64,000 nucleotides of DNA, from the NCBI GenBank assembly GCA_949316235.1, contig OX438745.1, positions 2,051,001-2,115,000 on the forward strand. Reading direction: 5' to 3'. Of the stretch, positions 41,456 to 52,719 are shown piece after piece. Made by a program: the position numbers and the translations under genes. Within the stretch, counting starts at the first letter, position 1. Every line of letters begins with the position of its first letter. Under the pieces are notes generated by a model. The model had not been told where the DNA came from. It ran no database searches and saw only the letters and a list, made by a program, of their open reading frames with translations. Source of the DNA: Oegoconia quadripuncta (Eukaryota; Arthropoda; Insecta; Lepidoptera; Autostichidae).

Positions 41456-41530
41456 TCATCATCATCAGCCTGTCTCTGGGAGAGGCTATGGTCCATAAAT
41501 CACCACGAGGGCCCAGTTCGGATTGTTGAA
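41456..41530 (-). mobile_element. Possible RTE-like tail
   Basis: catcatcatcagcctgtctc then tgggagaggctatggtcc. This resembles the complement of an RTE coding end and its (ATG)n tail. Short. Confidence 0.4.
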
Positions 41531-41728
41531 TTTGTGTCCACCATCATCGCTCACTGCGGTCTGGCGCTGTCCGTGGTGTATTAAATTAGGGAGACGAGCT
41601 TCACTTGGCTCTCTCCCCCATTTGCCCCGTTTGCCTCTTTGGCTCTTTGCGTGCATTTGCTGCGGGGGAAGTAGGACTATCTTTCTTTTCTACTTTTACA
41701 TCCTTAAAAAAACTCCGACGCAAAATTG

Positions 41729-42050
41729 TTTTTTTTTTTTATATGTGCACGACGGGTTCGTACTTGACCTCAATCACACCTGATGTTAAGTGAAGATGAG
41801 GTCGAAGGTGGAAGCGTACTGACCCGGAAACCCCTACACATTTGGGGGACTGGCTATCTTATCTCTGACAACCGGAACATAACAATGCTATTAACATTGC
41901 TGCTTGGCGGCAGATTTAGATAAGATGGTGGTAGCTAGCCAGGCGGACATTTTTAAAATGCCCTACCACCAACCAAACCGAGTACTTAAACATGTACCCC
42001 GCTGGGGATCGAACCCGCGACCTCCGAATTGTTGTTTACATTGAGCCACG
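41729..42050 (-). mobile_element. SINE C, nearly full length
   Basis: A oligo-T complement and gtgcacgacgggttcgtact through to gagccacg, with a short deletion in the head loop (gaattgttgtttac). Confidence 0.9.
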
Positions 42051-42457
42051 TTTTACCTCCAGCAACGTATATTGAATCCCCCGCTTTATTCTGAATTCAA
42101 AATAGCGCTCTCGCCAATAAAATATTACTTTGCTCCCTTGTAATACATACCATTTCTCATGAAAACCGCCGTATTTGATAATCTTCAGACCTTAAATGTG
42201 GTGTCCCTATCCAGGTACTTGCCTAGTCGAACCATCAAACGTGGCATTTGACTGCTTTGCAATGCAAATGATCAATAGGCGAGCATTATTATACGGGCAT
42301 ATGTAACAGTTTGGTTGATCTAACGTCTGCTGTTCAATTATGTGCTGTATATAATGTATATAGGGGTGACTTTTAATTAGTTATTGATACCAATAAATGT
42401 GCATGTAAACATGATTACACACAATTCTCCCAAAGACACAACGAATTATGCGATCGA
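42051..42457. other. No recognised feature
   Basis: Unassigned. Confidence 0.5.
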
Positions 42458-42782
42458 TTACACAAATGTAATCAACATTGGGTTTACGATTCGGAGGTCG
42501 CGGGTTCGATCCCCAGCTGGGTACATGTTTAAGTACACGGTTTGGTTGGTGGTAGGGCATTTTAAATGTTCGCCTGGCTAGCTACCACCATCTTATCTAA
42601 ATCTGCCGCCAAACAGCAATGTTTAAAAGCATTGTTGTGTTGCGGTTGTCAAAGATAAGATAGCCAGTCCCCCAAATGTGTTGGGGTTTCCGGGTCAGTA
42701 CGATTCCACCTTCGACCTCATCTTCACTTAACATCAGGTGTGATTGAGGTCAAGTAACAACCCATTTTGCATAAAAAAAAAC
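42458..42782 (+). mobile_element. SINE C, first bases of head diverged
   Basis: From aatcaacattgggtttacga with B box gggttcgatccccagctgg to ttgcataaaaaaaaac. The first 20 bases of the head are replaced by gattacacaaatgta-type sequence. Confidence 0.88.
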
Positions 42783-43174
42783 TTAAACTTAATAAAAAAT
42801 AAAAAACTATACCTACATTGCAATCATGATGCAACAGATGATGTGTATCTATCCTAAGTTCAATGTCTACGTCAGCAACTAGGGTCTTTGGTCGAAGGTT
42901 TTAGGTCTTAACTTTACGATCTATGTACATTATTTAGAAAACCGGAGGATCTTATCATTCCAACTAATCCAACACACAGACAGGTTTACAGACCACTAAG
43001 TCGTAGAGTTATCAAAATGTGGTCTAGCACCTAAGTAGCAGTTTAATGGTCTACAGTACTGAGCCTCACCAAATCAATGTGAGCGGCGGAGTTACGTCAC
43101 CAACAGCATCCCCTGTAAGCGTTACCACGGGTTCTCGATCGAAAGTCACGAGGTAACTCGTCTGAATATTGTTT
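42783..43174. other. No recognised feature
   Basis: Unassigned up to the inverted duplication. Confidence 0.5.
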
Positions 43175-43806
43175 CAATTCAATACCTACTCCTCTCAGTA
43201 CATACAACCAAAATAGAAGAACACAGACAATAAACTCCACGTAATAAACACAACAGAATAACTAAGTTAATTAAAACATAATTCACTGACGTACACCATG
43301 CAAGATTTACCCAGCAATGGGCCGAAGCTTCTGTGCCCTGAAAGGGCTCTGCATATGCTGCAGTAAACTAAATGGAACTTGCTAACTATTTAAACAAACC
43401 GCCATATTGAAATTGTCTCTGAATGATGAATTTACTAGTGATGGGCAAGACTCTTATTTACTCCTTTACTTATATCAAACTATATCGAATAATTTTTTTT
43501 TTTATATGAGAGGGCGGCAAACGAGCATGCGGGTCACCTGATGGAAAGCAATCACCGCCGCCCATGGACACCCGCAACACCAAAAGGGTCACAGATGCGT
43601 TGCCGGCTTTTGAGGAAGGTGTCCACCCCAGAATAAGTAGGGCAGCCTGAGCGATGAGGGATTCTCCAGCACTAATAGTGCTGGTACCCTCCTGGGGTAC
43701 TAACTCTTTAAATACCGCTACCATTCTGGAGAGAGACTGGAAGGTGGGCCTCCGGCGCCCTCGCTCACCCGACGAAGCGCAGTGGCAAAATGCCACTACT
43801 CAGACA
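43175..43806. repeat. Left arm of a 0.63-kb inverted duplication
   Basis: Starts caattcaatacctactcctc, ends near actactcagac. Its complement is at 52009-52632, about 97 percent alike by eye, with one 6-bp indel (agcactaatagtgctgg against agcactgctgg). It contains a truncated LINE D end plus about 320 bp beyond the LINE tail and 190 bp before it, so the repeat is larger than the LINE. Confidence 0.9.
43496..43632 (-). mobile_element. LINE D 3' end inside the inverted duplication
   Basis: Reversed: ttatatgagagggcggcaaa, then ccgcccatggacacccgcaa, to gaggaaggtgt. Encodes [22 protein letters not shown] and stop. 5'-truncated at about 43632. Confidence 0.82.
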
Positions 43807-44096
43807 TCGGTCTTCTGCGAGAGGGTGGTACTTCCCCGGTCGAGCCGGCCCATTCATGCTGCAAGCTAATAGCTTACAGCGTGGCTCTACCACTACATAT
43901 CGAATAATAAAATACCGTAAGTAAAAAACAAGTAGGTACGAGAGAGATCTGAGATCGCCTTTTGTTTACATAGCAAGTTTCATAGAATGACACTTTACGG
44001 ATATTGGCCCATACCACAGCGCTTATAAATACATCCATAACGACTTGGCTGGACATTTTTCAATGGTTTAAATTTCGAAGTCGTGTAACGTTCTAA
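43807..44096. other. No recognised feature
   Basis: Unassigned. Confidence 0.45.
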
Positions 44097-44629
44097 TGCT
44101 AGCACTTCACGCTCGTACGAGACACTCGGCGAGTGATGTTGAAGCGAGTGGTAGCCCTCTAAAGGCTCGAGTGGCTCAGTTGTCACCGAACCGTCGAAGA
44201 TGCAGGTTGTATTAGTGCAACAGCTTTAAACGGGCCAGCTCCTTACAATTATGTGCGTACCGTAAATCATTTACACAAATATAAACTGTTATTACCTAGT
44301 ATTTTTATAAATATAAATAAATAAATAGGTAGATGGCTACTATGTAATAGGTCTTTGTTTGTTTTTGGACCACTCAAGTCTTCCATTTCTTTGATAACAG
44401 ACGTCCTTACTCTAAAATTTCACTCTAAGTACACGCGAGCGTGGCGAGCATGTAGACGGGCCATGCGCTAGCCACTCGCCGCTTTGACCTTTTCCCAAAA
44501 TACCCACGGCGATGTGAGCGGCGACGAGGCGAGCGGCGACGAGGCGAGGCGAGCGCGTACGAGTCGACCCGAGCGAACCCTCTTCACACTCGCGCTCGCC
44601 TTCACTCGCCGAGCGTGAAGTGCTAGCAT
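44097..44629. mobile_element. MITE with 19-bp ends and GC-rich interior
   Basis: The ends are atgctagcacttcacgctcg and its complement. The right interior is rich in gcgagcggcgacgaggcg units. 533 bp. No transposase frame. Confidence 0.72.
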
Positions 44630-45034
44630 AACAAGAGTAGGGGCAAACGCTAAACTCAAAATGTATAGCGGTCATAGTTTGGTGTAGCTGAGCGGCGGTG
44701 ATTTTGAAATATTGTGTTTCGCCACTGCCGGCGAGACAGTTATAAACTGGCATGTTTACTGTTTACTATTGGTTGAATACGGACACCGATACAACTAACT
44801 AATGAACCAACAAAGCTATTTTAGACGGCTTTAAGTGTTTAAAACAATCAGTTAATTACACAACTACTATTTTATTTCAACAGATACAAGTAAATTATTA
44901 AAAGAAAAAACCCCCACTGCATATGATCAGCTATTTTGATAATAAAAATGGTGCTAAAGAAATGTCAAGTAGTACCCAAAGGAAAAAATTGTGGAACTTA
45001 ATAATTATTATGAGCATTCTGGCATCATGTGTTG
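44630..45034. other. No recognised feature
   Basis: Unassigned. Confidence 0.45.
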
Positions 45035-45185
45035 CTACCCTAAACCGACGAGCATGTATGGACCACCTAAAGAGAATGAAGCAAAAACACACCTTGTCAG
45101 GATCGCAGCAAGTGGAAGTCTGTGGTCTCTGCCTACCCCTACGTAGGCGTGACTACGTATACGTACCTGTGTGTGTTGCTGGAAT
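45035..45185. repeat. Dispersed repeat R, copy 1
   Basis: gacgagcatgtatggaccac, then gatcgcagcaagtggaagtc and tgtggtctctgcctacccc. The opposite-strand copy is at 57506-57640, where it runs into an (ACAT)n tail. Confidence 0.65.
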
Positions 45186-45237
45186 TATCACTTTACGCAA
45201 GAACCTGCTAAGGTATTAACCTTTATATCCCAAAATA

Positions 45238-45395
45238 CTGTGTGCGAGTAAGGGCCTTTAATTTTCTCCTCACAGAGTTTAAGATGATCGGGCCTGTGTA
45301 TCAGTAGCAGACCATTCCGATATCATATTCACTTTGCAATTGCCCGAGCAACCCTATACCACGAGATGTCTGGCGACGTCCCGGTTGCTAGTAAA
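45238..45395 (-). repeat. Unclassified repeat N, copy 3
   Basis: gcaattgcccgagcaaccct, then ataccacgagatgtctggcg. Complement of 17463-17580. Confidence 0.65.
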
Positions 45396-45569
45396 GCTTT
45401 TAATTGTTCGAAAACGTTTCCCATATTTTTGTTTTCTATATGTTTCATTTCACTGAAATTTTACATAAGTTCGAATGTACGATATTAAATTTTTTTAGCC
45501 GAAGCATCTATTGGCAGCCGTTTTGGTTTACAGAATATTATTAACAATCAAAATAAATGAATAGATTTC

Positions 45570-45657
45570 TAAAACGGAGCGATTCGGTTCTCATGTTTCC
45601 AACCTAACCTAACCTAATTAACAAACAAAGTTAACCTAACCTAACCTTAACTAAATC
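45570..45657 (-). repeat. Solo copy of the E1 core with short CCTAA run
   Basis: acggagcgattcggttctca, then ccaacctaacctaacctaat and aacaaacaaagttaacctaa. Reverse complement of 16010-16083 inside MITE E1, without the arms. Confidence 0.8.
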
Positions 45658-46324
45658 TGGGTCAAAAATTGTCTAGAAAAAGTAACTTCGACGTACAGTA
45701 ATTCTAGTCATTTAAATTATGGTAAGTAAAACATCTGTCAAACATCAAAAAGTAGTTCTGATAATCGATTAACCGTTTTTCTAATATGTGAAACATATAT
45801 AAAATAAGTTTATGAGAAAAAAAGTTATATAAAATAATCACTGAACGAACGTTTACGTACAATTGAAATTCGAGCAACAAAGTTTCGGAAGTATGATAGG
45901 TTACCAAAACTTACTTACATACCAACATTGCAACCTAAATAAAAGCTTATAAAAATATTCTGTGTACCTTGCCACGTGGTCACCAGCTAATATTGCCGTC
46001 AGAAACATGATTTACCTAAAGACTTCATAACTTCGACTGTTAAAGGGGAGCTTAACATAATTTCCAAAATAGCTTGTCACTGAAAATAATTTAAAACAAA
46101 GTCAAACATAATAAGAATTATCTTGCATCCCTACCCTTCGTTGGTAAAGGTAAACAACCCAAAATAATGGAAAAAGTTGCAAAGTTACCAAAGAAGTGGT
46201 ACTAGGATAGAATAAAACTCACTTCAATATAGACGGTTGTGGATATTGTAGCAAAATATCATAGTGCATGGCGCGAGTCGTGATTCGAGAAATTAAAAGT
46301 GGACGCTCGTATCTTCTTCTTGAA
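45658..46324. other. No recognised feature
   Basis: Unassigned, AT-rich. Confidence 0.5.
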
Positions 46325-46627
46325 TTAAGAGTTATGCTCTTGTCGGTGGAGTTACGACCATGTCTCTCTACTTTCCGCCCTCGTTTTAACCTCTTGGTAC
46401 GACACGACATTCACCTTTTCTTTCACTTGGTCAAAGTAACTACGCCTAGGTCTTCCCCTTCCTCTCTTTCCTTCAATCTTTCCCTCAATTATGTTCTTCA
46501 AAAAAATATCGTGTCGTATCAAGTGAACTATCATCTTTCCTCTTCGGTTCTCAACTGTGGCTAACAGGCATCTCTTCTCCTTTACCATCATTAATACCTC
46601 TTCATTTGTTCTCTCGCTTGTATACAC
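46325..46627 (-). pseudogene. RTE-like LINE, ORF2 C-terminal end
   Basis: Reversed frame 46352-46627 reads SERTNEEVLMMVKEKRCLLA, then TVENRRGKMIVHLIRHDIFL, then KNIIEGKIEGKRGRGRPRRS, YFDQVKEKVNVVSYQEVK and RAESRETWS. This is the C-terminal signature of RTE-clade proteins (RR..(W)I.H.(L/I)R...L...IEGK.EG.RGRGR). 91 codons are open; the very end drifts at 46325-46351. Related fragments are at 21690-21835 and 29275-29530. The reverse transcriptase itself is absent. Confidence 0.85.
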
Positions 46628-46710
46628 CGGATATAATATAATATATATGTGAACTATTTGAAGCCACTTTTTAGCGACTATTTGATACTAGCATTCTAGC
46701 TTCGTGAAAT

Positions 46711-47010
46711 AGTTTTTTTAAGCACACCGGGTTAGGTTAGTTGAAGATGAAACCAAAGGCGGAAACGTACTGAAACCCCATCTTATTTGGGGAACTGGCT
46801 ATCTTATCTGATAACCGGAACACAACAATGCTGTTAATATTGCTGTTTGGCCAAAGATTTAGATAAGATGGTGGTAGCTAGCAAGGCGGACATTTTTAAA
46901 AACCATGCCACCGACCAAACCGAGTACTAAACGTGTAGCCCGCTGGGGATCGAACCCACGACCTATGCGTAAACCCTATGATATTTACATTGAGCCACAG
47001 AGGCGGTTTA
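46711..47010 (-). mobile_element. SINE C, diverged
   Basis: Full order kept from agcacaccgggttaggttag to ccacagaggcgg. The tail and first body part carry many changes, so this is an older copy. Confidence 0.85.
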
Positions 47011-47157
47011 ACGTTTCGCTGGCTTTTTTATTTTATTTATTTGATCTGACAACAATCGTTACACTAGGAATAACAAAGAAATTAAAGATGTAGAATCTTT
47101 TAAACTAAATGTATGAACACAACATGCATCTGTATATCACCAATAATCTAACTAATA
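47011..47157. other. No recognised feature
   Basis: Short AT-rich unassigned stretch. Confidence 0.35.
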
Positions 47158-47243
47158 AACAACACAAGCCTATAGTTGCTTACTGTGGAACTAGATGGCG
47201 CTGTATGTATGTCTGAGGATATTTATTTATTTATTATTATTTA
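47158..47243 (+). mobile_element. SINE A, 3' fragment
   Basis: aacacaagcctatagttgct to the ATTT-type tail. It is followed at once by a Helitron-like element. Confidence 0.8.
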
Positions 47244-47486
47244 TTATTAATATTATAAATGCGAAAGTTTGGATGTTTGTTTGTTTATTTGTTTGTTGCA
47301 CAATCACGGGGAAACGGCTGAACGGATTTGGCTGAAATTTGGTATTTAGGTAGTATGTACCCTGGATTAAGAGAAAGTATAGTTTTTATCCCGATAAAGT
47401 AAGTAGTTCCCGCGGGATAAACAAATTTCCGCGATGAAGTTCTTCCACGCAAGCGAAGCTGCGGGCGGATAGCTAGTATAATAATA
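47243..47486 (+). mobile_element. Helitron-like element, best copy
   Basis: Starts near attattaatattataaatgc, then gaaacggctgaacggatttg, atcccgataaagtaagtagt, and ends in the hairpin-like cgcaagcgaagctgcgggcg followed by gatagCTAG before T. A CTAG end after a GC-rich hairpin with a neighbouring T fits Helitron-type rolling-circle elements. Non-autonomous. The 5' TC start is not clear. Confidence 0.7.
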
Positions 47487-47924
47487 AAACTTTGAGCGAA
47501 ACAGAATTTAAAGGGGACTGCTCATTTTCCCTAGAACATTAGACTAAGCGACCAAATTAAACTTAACCATAAAACAATTCATATTTTTCTAACAACATTT
47601 GAAAATGAAATATGTGTAGAAAAAAAATCCTGAAGCTTTCCGTCAGACTTGCCATATTTTTTTTTTACAAATGTCAGAAATATCCAGGACATTACAACGA
47701 TTCCTTTCATTTAATTTGAACAAAACAATTACTGACATCCGGTAAGAGGATAATGATTTGATGTAAGAAAATACGAATACATTTCATTTAGTCGCTTTGG
47801 CAAAATCCGGCAATCTCCTTTACAGATAAATAATACCCGATTTGTTAGTTCAGGATGTAACAGTTGTCATCTTTATTGTCTCATAGAAAGCTAATGACCA
47901 CTTCAAGAGTATTTAAATATGAAA
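47487..47924. other. No recognised feature
   Basis: Unassigned. Confidence 0.5.
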
Positions 47925-48110
47925 GAAAGAAAGAAGAAGTATTTATTGCCAACAAATACAGAAAATTTCATAGGTATAACATTTTGCACAATTAAATGTA
48001 TTTGTGGCAAACGGATTGGGCGTCAGCATTTGCTGCCAATACGTCGTATGGCAATTGACAGCGCTGGTTTTCAGCGCAACCCCTCTTTGACTTAGGTTTT
48101 CAAAATAAAA
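47925..48110 (-). mobile_element. LINE J-like 3' end with GAAA tail
   Basis: gaaagaaagaaagaag followed by agtatttattgccaacaaat, later gacagcgctggttttcagcg. The last piece matches 49950 and 53350, a variant (J2) of LINE J. Confidence 0.6.
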
Positions 48111-48828
48111 CAACACAGTCAGGCGCGTTTCCACATACACTTATATGTATGAAGAAAAAAAGCAGGAAAAAAAGAAAAACACAGCTGTTACCCACTTGCG
48201 AGTGTGATAAGAAAAAAAAAATATTAAAAAATAAAATATATTCAACACACACATAATATAGTCTATACAAACAACACGTACGTACAACTAATATAGTACA
48301 CACACACATAAACAAACACATCCATACACACCCATAAATACACTATAATAATATTAATTAATAGAATTAGGTTTTTGGATGGATATGGAAGATATAGTGT
48401 ACTAACAACTGAAGCGTGTACCACTTTCTTAAAGAAATAAATATTTTGAATTTTCAATTCAGTCGATCTCGTTAGGATATAGATTTAGCGCGAGAATTTA
48501 GTGAGTGAAAAGTGACTTCACGGTAAACAATTACTCGGAAATTACAATTGAGTTTCGAAAATTGGAACAAACTCCGGACACTCAAGTATCCACCATCTTT
48601 GTTGAATTTTTTAATTAACATTATAATGCGATGGGAACTTCGCGAAAAAGAGACTTCTAATAACTCTGTAACAGTTCGTGCGTGAAACGGAGTTGCTTAA
48701 ATATTAACGTTAAGGTGGACTTCGGGGCTTATTTTATACAAATGATGGGGAAAAAAGGCAGTCGATGTAACAAAGACCCATATATAATACAGATAGCACA
48801 TTATAAGGCTGGACATTTTTTAATTCCT
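48111..48828. other. No recognised feature
   Basis: Contains runs of A and CA-rich words (48245-48345). No assignment. Confidence 0.5.
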
Positions 48829-49160
48829 CCCGCCTCCTTGGCTCCATGTATAAACAACATTGAGTTGCGATTCAGAGGTCGCGGGTTCGATCCCCAGCGG
48901 GGTACATGTTTAAGTACTCGGTTTGGTTGGTGGTAGAGCATTTTAAATGTCCGCCTGGCTAGCTACCACCATCTTATCTAAATCTGCCGCCAAGCAGCAA
49001 TGTTAATAGCATTGTTGTGTTCCGGTTGTCAGAGATATGATAACCAATCCTCCAAATGTGTTGGGTTTTCCGGGTCAGTACGCTTCCACCTTCGACCTCA
49101 TCTTCACTTAACATCAGGTATGATTGAGGTCAAGTATTAAACCGTTGTGCATAAAAAATA
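48829..49160 (+). mobile_element. SINE C, full length
   Basis: Head cccgcctccttggctccatg, B box gggttcgatccccagcgg, body, and tail gtgcataaaaaa. Confidence 0.9.
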
Positions 49161-49514
49161 TCAAAATCTAGAATCGATTCAAACGCCGAAAAACTTTTTT
49201 TTTTTCGAAAGGTTGTGTTACCGAGGTTATTCTTAGCCATATTTAATGGAAATCGGTTAATCTTTTATCATAGCTTGTTTATCTGAACGATATAATCGGT
49301 GTTCTGTCTCCCCGTCTCTTTCCGTTGGTGTCGTAAAACGGACTTTTCACAAAAGAAAAACATTTATATAGATTTGCGCTATCGCGTGTGCATTTCTGTA
49401 TATTTCGTAATACTTTTAATGTTTGGAACACCGAAACTGTTTGGTTTGTGATTGGGATATATCTTACCACCCCATTTGGGACACATAGGTACTCATTCCT
49501 ATGATTTCCCGTGA
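49161..49514. other. No recognised feature
   Basis: Unassigned. Confidence 0.5.
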
Positions 49515-49682
49515 GGTTTAGGACCCGATTTCGAAAGATATGCTTATATAGCATTCGCATATTTGTCTTTTCGATTAAATGGCCCATCGGCTAAATGGCG
49601 TTTCGTTCATATGGCACTTCGATTATCTGGCGTCGCACAAATGGCTTTCGCTTATATGTCTTTCGAAATCGGGTCCTAAACC
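49515..49682. mobile_element. MITE, 168 bp, with 26-bp inverted ends
   Basis: ggtttaggacccgatttcga begins it and the complement ends it (one mismatch in 26). Inside, words of the form aaatggc(g/c)tttcg recur four or five times. Confidence 0.85.
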
Positions 49683-49791
49683 CGTTCTCGTGAACTACCG
49701 TGAGAAGAACTCCCGTGAGTTCACCGCAAAGATCTACGAGCGCACCAGCGCCAAAACGGTTAGGAGTCAAAGTGGTCGCCATTGCCGAAAT

Positions 49792-49996
49792 AAGAATAAG
49801 AATAGTTTCTTATGAACGCCTCAACACGATACAAGAACAAAGAAGTAGTAAATTATAGCTAAAATAGAAATACAATTATGAAGAAGATCCCGACAATGCT
49901 GTCACGTGTTGCGGCGTGCACAAATGGGTTAGCACTCAGCTCATGCTGCGACGAATCACAGCGCTGGTTTTCAGTGCCCCCAAATGGTCAGTGACG
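49792..49996 (-). mobile_element. LINE J2 3' end
   Basis: Reversed, with taagaataagaatagtttct (tail complement), ttgcggcgtgcacaaatggg and acagcgctggttttcagtgc. Partner copy on the opposite strand at 53339-53540, about 92 percent alike by eye. Confidence 0.75.
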
Positions 49997-50383
49997 CACG
50001 GACGCCACGTGAGGTACAATAATGAGCAGAATAATAATAAATAATTATAGTCCAGTTAGTGTATGTATAGTGTAGTGTAAATATACAAAAAATAATTAAA
50101 TAATAGTATTATAAACAAATAGATCGGTCGGAAGCATCATTCACTCACTTATTACGAGGGCTATAGTGTAGTCCAATCTCTTGGAATTAATCCATATTAC
50201 ATCAGAGAGTTGTCCATCCAGTCGAACTTAGTCAAGCCCATTCCCTACAATAGCTTTGTATAACGAACCAGCGCAGTCGCAACTAATAGCTTTGTCTCCG
50301 TGGGTCCGACGCGGTGAAAGCGTCTAATCGTTTGGAAGCAGACGCCCGAGTTAGTTTCTGGACGGACTGACAACTGCTTTGCC
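49997..50383. other. No recognised feature
   Basis: Unassigned. Confidence 0.45.
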
Positions 50384-50723
50384 TATACAGGGTGTAGCGG
50401 GATTAATGGATAACAGATAGGGAATGCAATCTCGTCTCGAGATCGCAGAGCTCGTGAGATTAGAAATTATAATCACGCGAAATCTCGCTTGGTATTGCAA
50501 GAGAATTAATGATTTGTGGTTCCAAATTCGCGGGTCCAGTTGGTGACTAATCTTATTTTACAGATATAATAGAACATAATGGCTTTTTGGCGGGATCTCG
50601 GCGAGTGAAGTTGCATTTTTCTTTATAATTCTTATAATTTGTGCATTCTAACTTTTGAAGCTTAATAATGGCAGAATATTGTGCAGCAAACGTTCTAGCA
50701 TTAGCTAGAAGTAGATATAATAT

Positions 50724-50950
50724 TAATTATAAATGCGAAGGTTTGGTTGTTTCTTTGTTTGCTTGTTACTCAATCACGGCGAAACGGATGAACGGATTTG
50801 GATGAAATTTGATATATAGGTAGAATTTACCCTGGATTAAAACAAAGGATATTTTTCATCCCGATGAAGTGGGTAGTTCCTGCAGGATAAACAAATCCGC
50901 AATAACATAATGTAACGCAGGTCATGCGCTTGCGAAAAGCTGGTACAAGT
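50724..50950 (+). mobile_element. Helitron-like element
   Basis: attataaatgcgaaggtttg, atcacggcgaaacggatgaa, then atcccgatgaagtgggtagt. The 3' end is worn (gcttgcgaaaagctggtac). Confidence 0.65.
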
Positions 50951-51067
50951 ATAATAATCAAGAAAACAGACTTCAACTTCATGGAAAAAGCGAGTAATAT
51001 GATATTTTTCTTAAATAATTTCTATATAATTTTTTAAATGCTCAAAAATCTTTTCTTTTTTTTTTCG

Positions 51068-51747
51068 GACACTTACACCAATCATCTAGTCCCAAACTAA
51101 GCCAAGCTTGTACTATGGATACTAGATAACGGATAAACATGCATAAATATTTATACGGGGTGTCCCAAAATTAGGCCGTCACGCTGACACCGGAGGTAGA
51201 TGGACTTAAGGCGCATCAAATAAGCTTAACATGCCCATAGAAAACTGTAATGAGTATTGAGTATAACCAGTTTCATTGATTTTTGAAAAAATACCACTTT
51301 TTGATGATTTTTGTATCAGAGAGCTTTTAAAAAACTGTTTAATTAAAAGAAAAATACGTTTACGGCTTGGTCGATAGTTACTTATGATGTGGCGAACATT
51401 ATTAGTCGATGATTAAAGTGAAACATCGACAAATTTATTGTCAAAGTCAACTTTTATTCTCTCTAAAAAACAATAGCTCGACTTTGAGCAGCTACCACGA
51501 AAAAAAAATACTCAATACTCATTACACTTTTCTATGGGCATGTTAAGCTTATTTGATGCGCCTTAAGTCCATCTACCTCCGGTGTCAGCGTGACGGCCTA
51601 ATTTTGGGATACCCTGTACTATAAACATCCATGACTCAGGAATAAATGTTCGTATTCATCACACAAACATTTACCCGTCGCGGGATTCGAACCCGCAACC
51701 GTTGGTTCCGCTGACAGGGTCACTATCCACTACACCAATCAGTCGTC
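51068..51747 (-). mobile_element. SINE B split by a mariner-type MITE
   Basis: 3' part 51068-51155 (cacttacaccaatcatctag) and head part 51617-51747 (gggattcgaacccgcaaccg, ccactacaccaatcagtcgt). The TA at both junctions shows where the MITE entered. Confidence 0.87.
51156..51616. mobile_element. Mariner-type MITE, TA duplication, nested in SINE B
   Basis: 461 bp with about 100-bp inverted ends. The left end is cggggtgtcccaaaattagg, and the right end is its near complement gggataccctg. TA on both sides (51154-51155, 51617-51618). Confidence 0.9.
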
Positions 51748-52008
51748 ATCGTTGGACTTCTACTGAACATAAATTCTATTTTTCTGAATAGTAATAAAGA
51801 TGCGCGGGTAAATTATCCATTGATCTGCTCCACCCTGTATATACGTTTAGTAAATACACTCAGATGACCAATGAAGTATTCGTCCATGCTAAGTTGTGCC
51901 TATGTTTGTGTCCACGCAGTTCTGCTACAATCGGGAGCATGTCGATCGACACCTCCAGTATACCACGACAAAACTGTCTGTATGGTTATACAAACTAGAT
52001 ACATCTGA

Positions 52009-52632
52009 GTCTGAGTACTGGCATTTTGCCATTGCGCTTCGTACGGTGAGCGAGGGCGCCGGAGGCCCACCTTCCAGTCTCTCTCCAGAATGGTAGCGGT
52101 ATTTAAAGAGTTAGTACCCCAGGAGGGTACCAGCACTGCTGGAGAATCCCTCATCGCTCAGGCTGCCCTATTTATTCTGGGGTGGACAACTTCCTCAAAG
52201 GCCGGCAACGCATCTGTGACCCTTTCGGTATTGCGGGTGTCCATGGGCGGCGGTGATTGCTTTCCATCAGGTGACCCGCATGCTCGTTTGCCGCCCTCTC
52301 ATATAAAAAAAAAATTATTCGATATGGTTTGATATAAGTAAAGGAGTAAATAAGAGTCTTGCCCATCACTAGTAAATTCATCATTCAGAGACAATTTCAA
52401 TATGGCGGTTTGTTTAAATAGTTAGCAAGTTCCATTTAGTTTACTGCAGCATATGCAGAGCCCTTTCAGGGCACAGAAGCTTCGGCCCATTGCTGGGTAA
52501 ATCTTGCATGGTGTACGTCAGTGAATTATGTTTTAATTAACTTAGTTATTCTGTTGTGTTTATTACGTGGAGTTTATTGTCTGTGTTCTTCTATTTTGGT
52601 TGTATGTACTGAGAGGAGTAGGTATTGAATTG
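52009..52632. repeat. Right arm of the 0.63-kb inverted duplication
   Basis: Complement of 43175-43806. It contains the LINE D end at 52187-52314 and the same 320 bp beyond its A tail. It ends exactly where a second LINE D tail begins (52634). Confidence 0.9.
52187..52314 (+). mobile_element. LINE D 3' end inside the right arm
   Basis: ttcctcaaaggccggcaacg to ctctcatataaaaaaaaaat. Same truncation point as the copy at 43632. Confidence 0.82.
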
Positions 52633-52633
52633 G

Positions 52634-52662
52634 TTGCCGCCCTCTCATATAAAAAAAAAATA
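52634..52662 (+). mobile_element. Second LINE D tail directly after the arm
   Basis: Only ttgccgccctctcatata plus an A run. It matches the last bases of LINE D and is absent from the equivalent place at 43175. Confidence 0.75.
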
Positions 52663-52719
52663 ATAATGATCGGCTTTAATGGAGTTTACACTTTTCTGTA
52701 TAATAGTATTCTTTATTGG

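Larger units (their letters stand above)
50388..51837. mobile_element. Mariner-like element enclosing later insertions
   Basis: The left end CAGGGTGTAGCGGGATTAAT and the right end (complement of CAGGGTGGAGCAGATCAATG) pair with one gap, and each border has TATA/TA. The interior holds a Helitron-like fragment and a SINE B that itself carries a MITE. No transposase left. The pairing of ends is imperfect (about 85 percent over 27 bases). Confidence 0.5.

Noticed and set aside
43470..43796. 108-codon frame on the reverse strand, with a similar frame at 52090-52332
   Set aside because: Its second half is LINE D 3' sequence read in the wrong frame. The two frames are alike because the DNA is duplicated, not because of coding constraint.
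49279..49815. Frames of 63-102 codons around 49.5 kb
   Set aside because: They overlap a MITE and each other on both strands; no motif.
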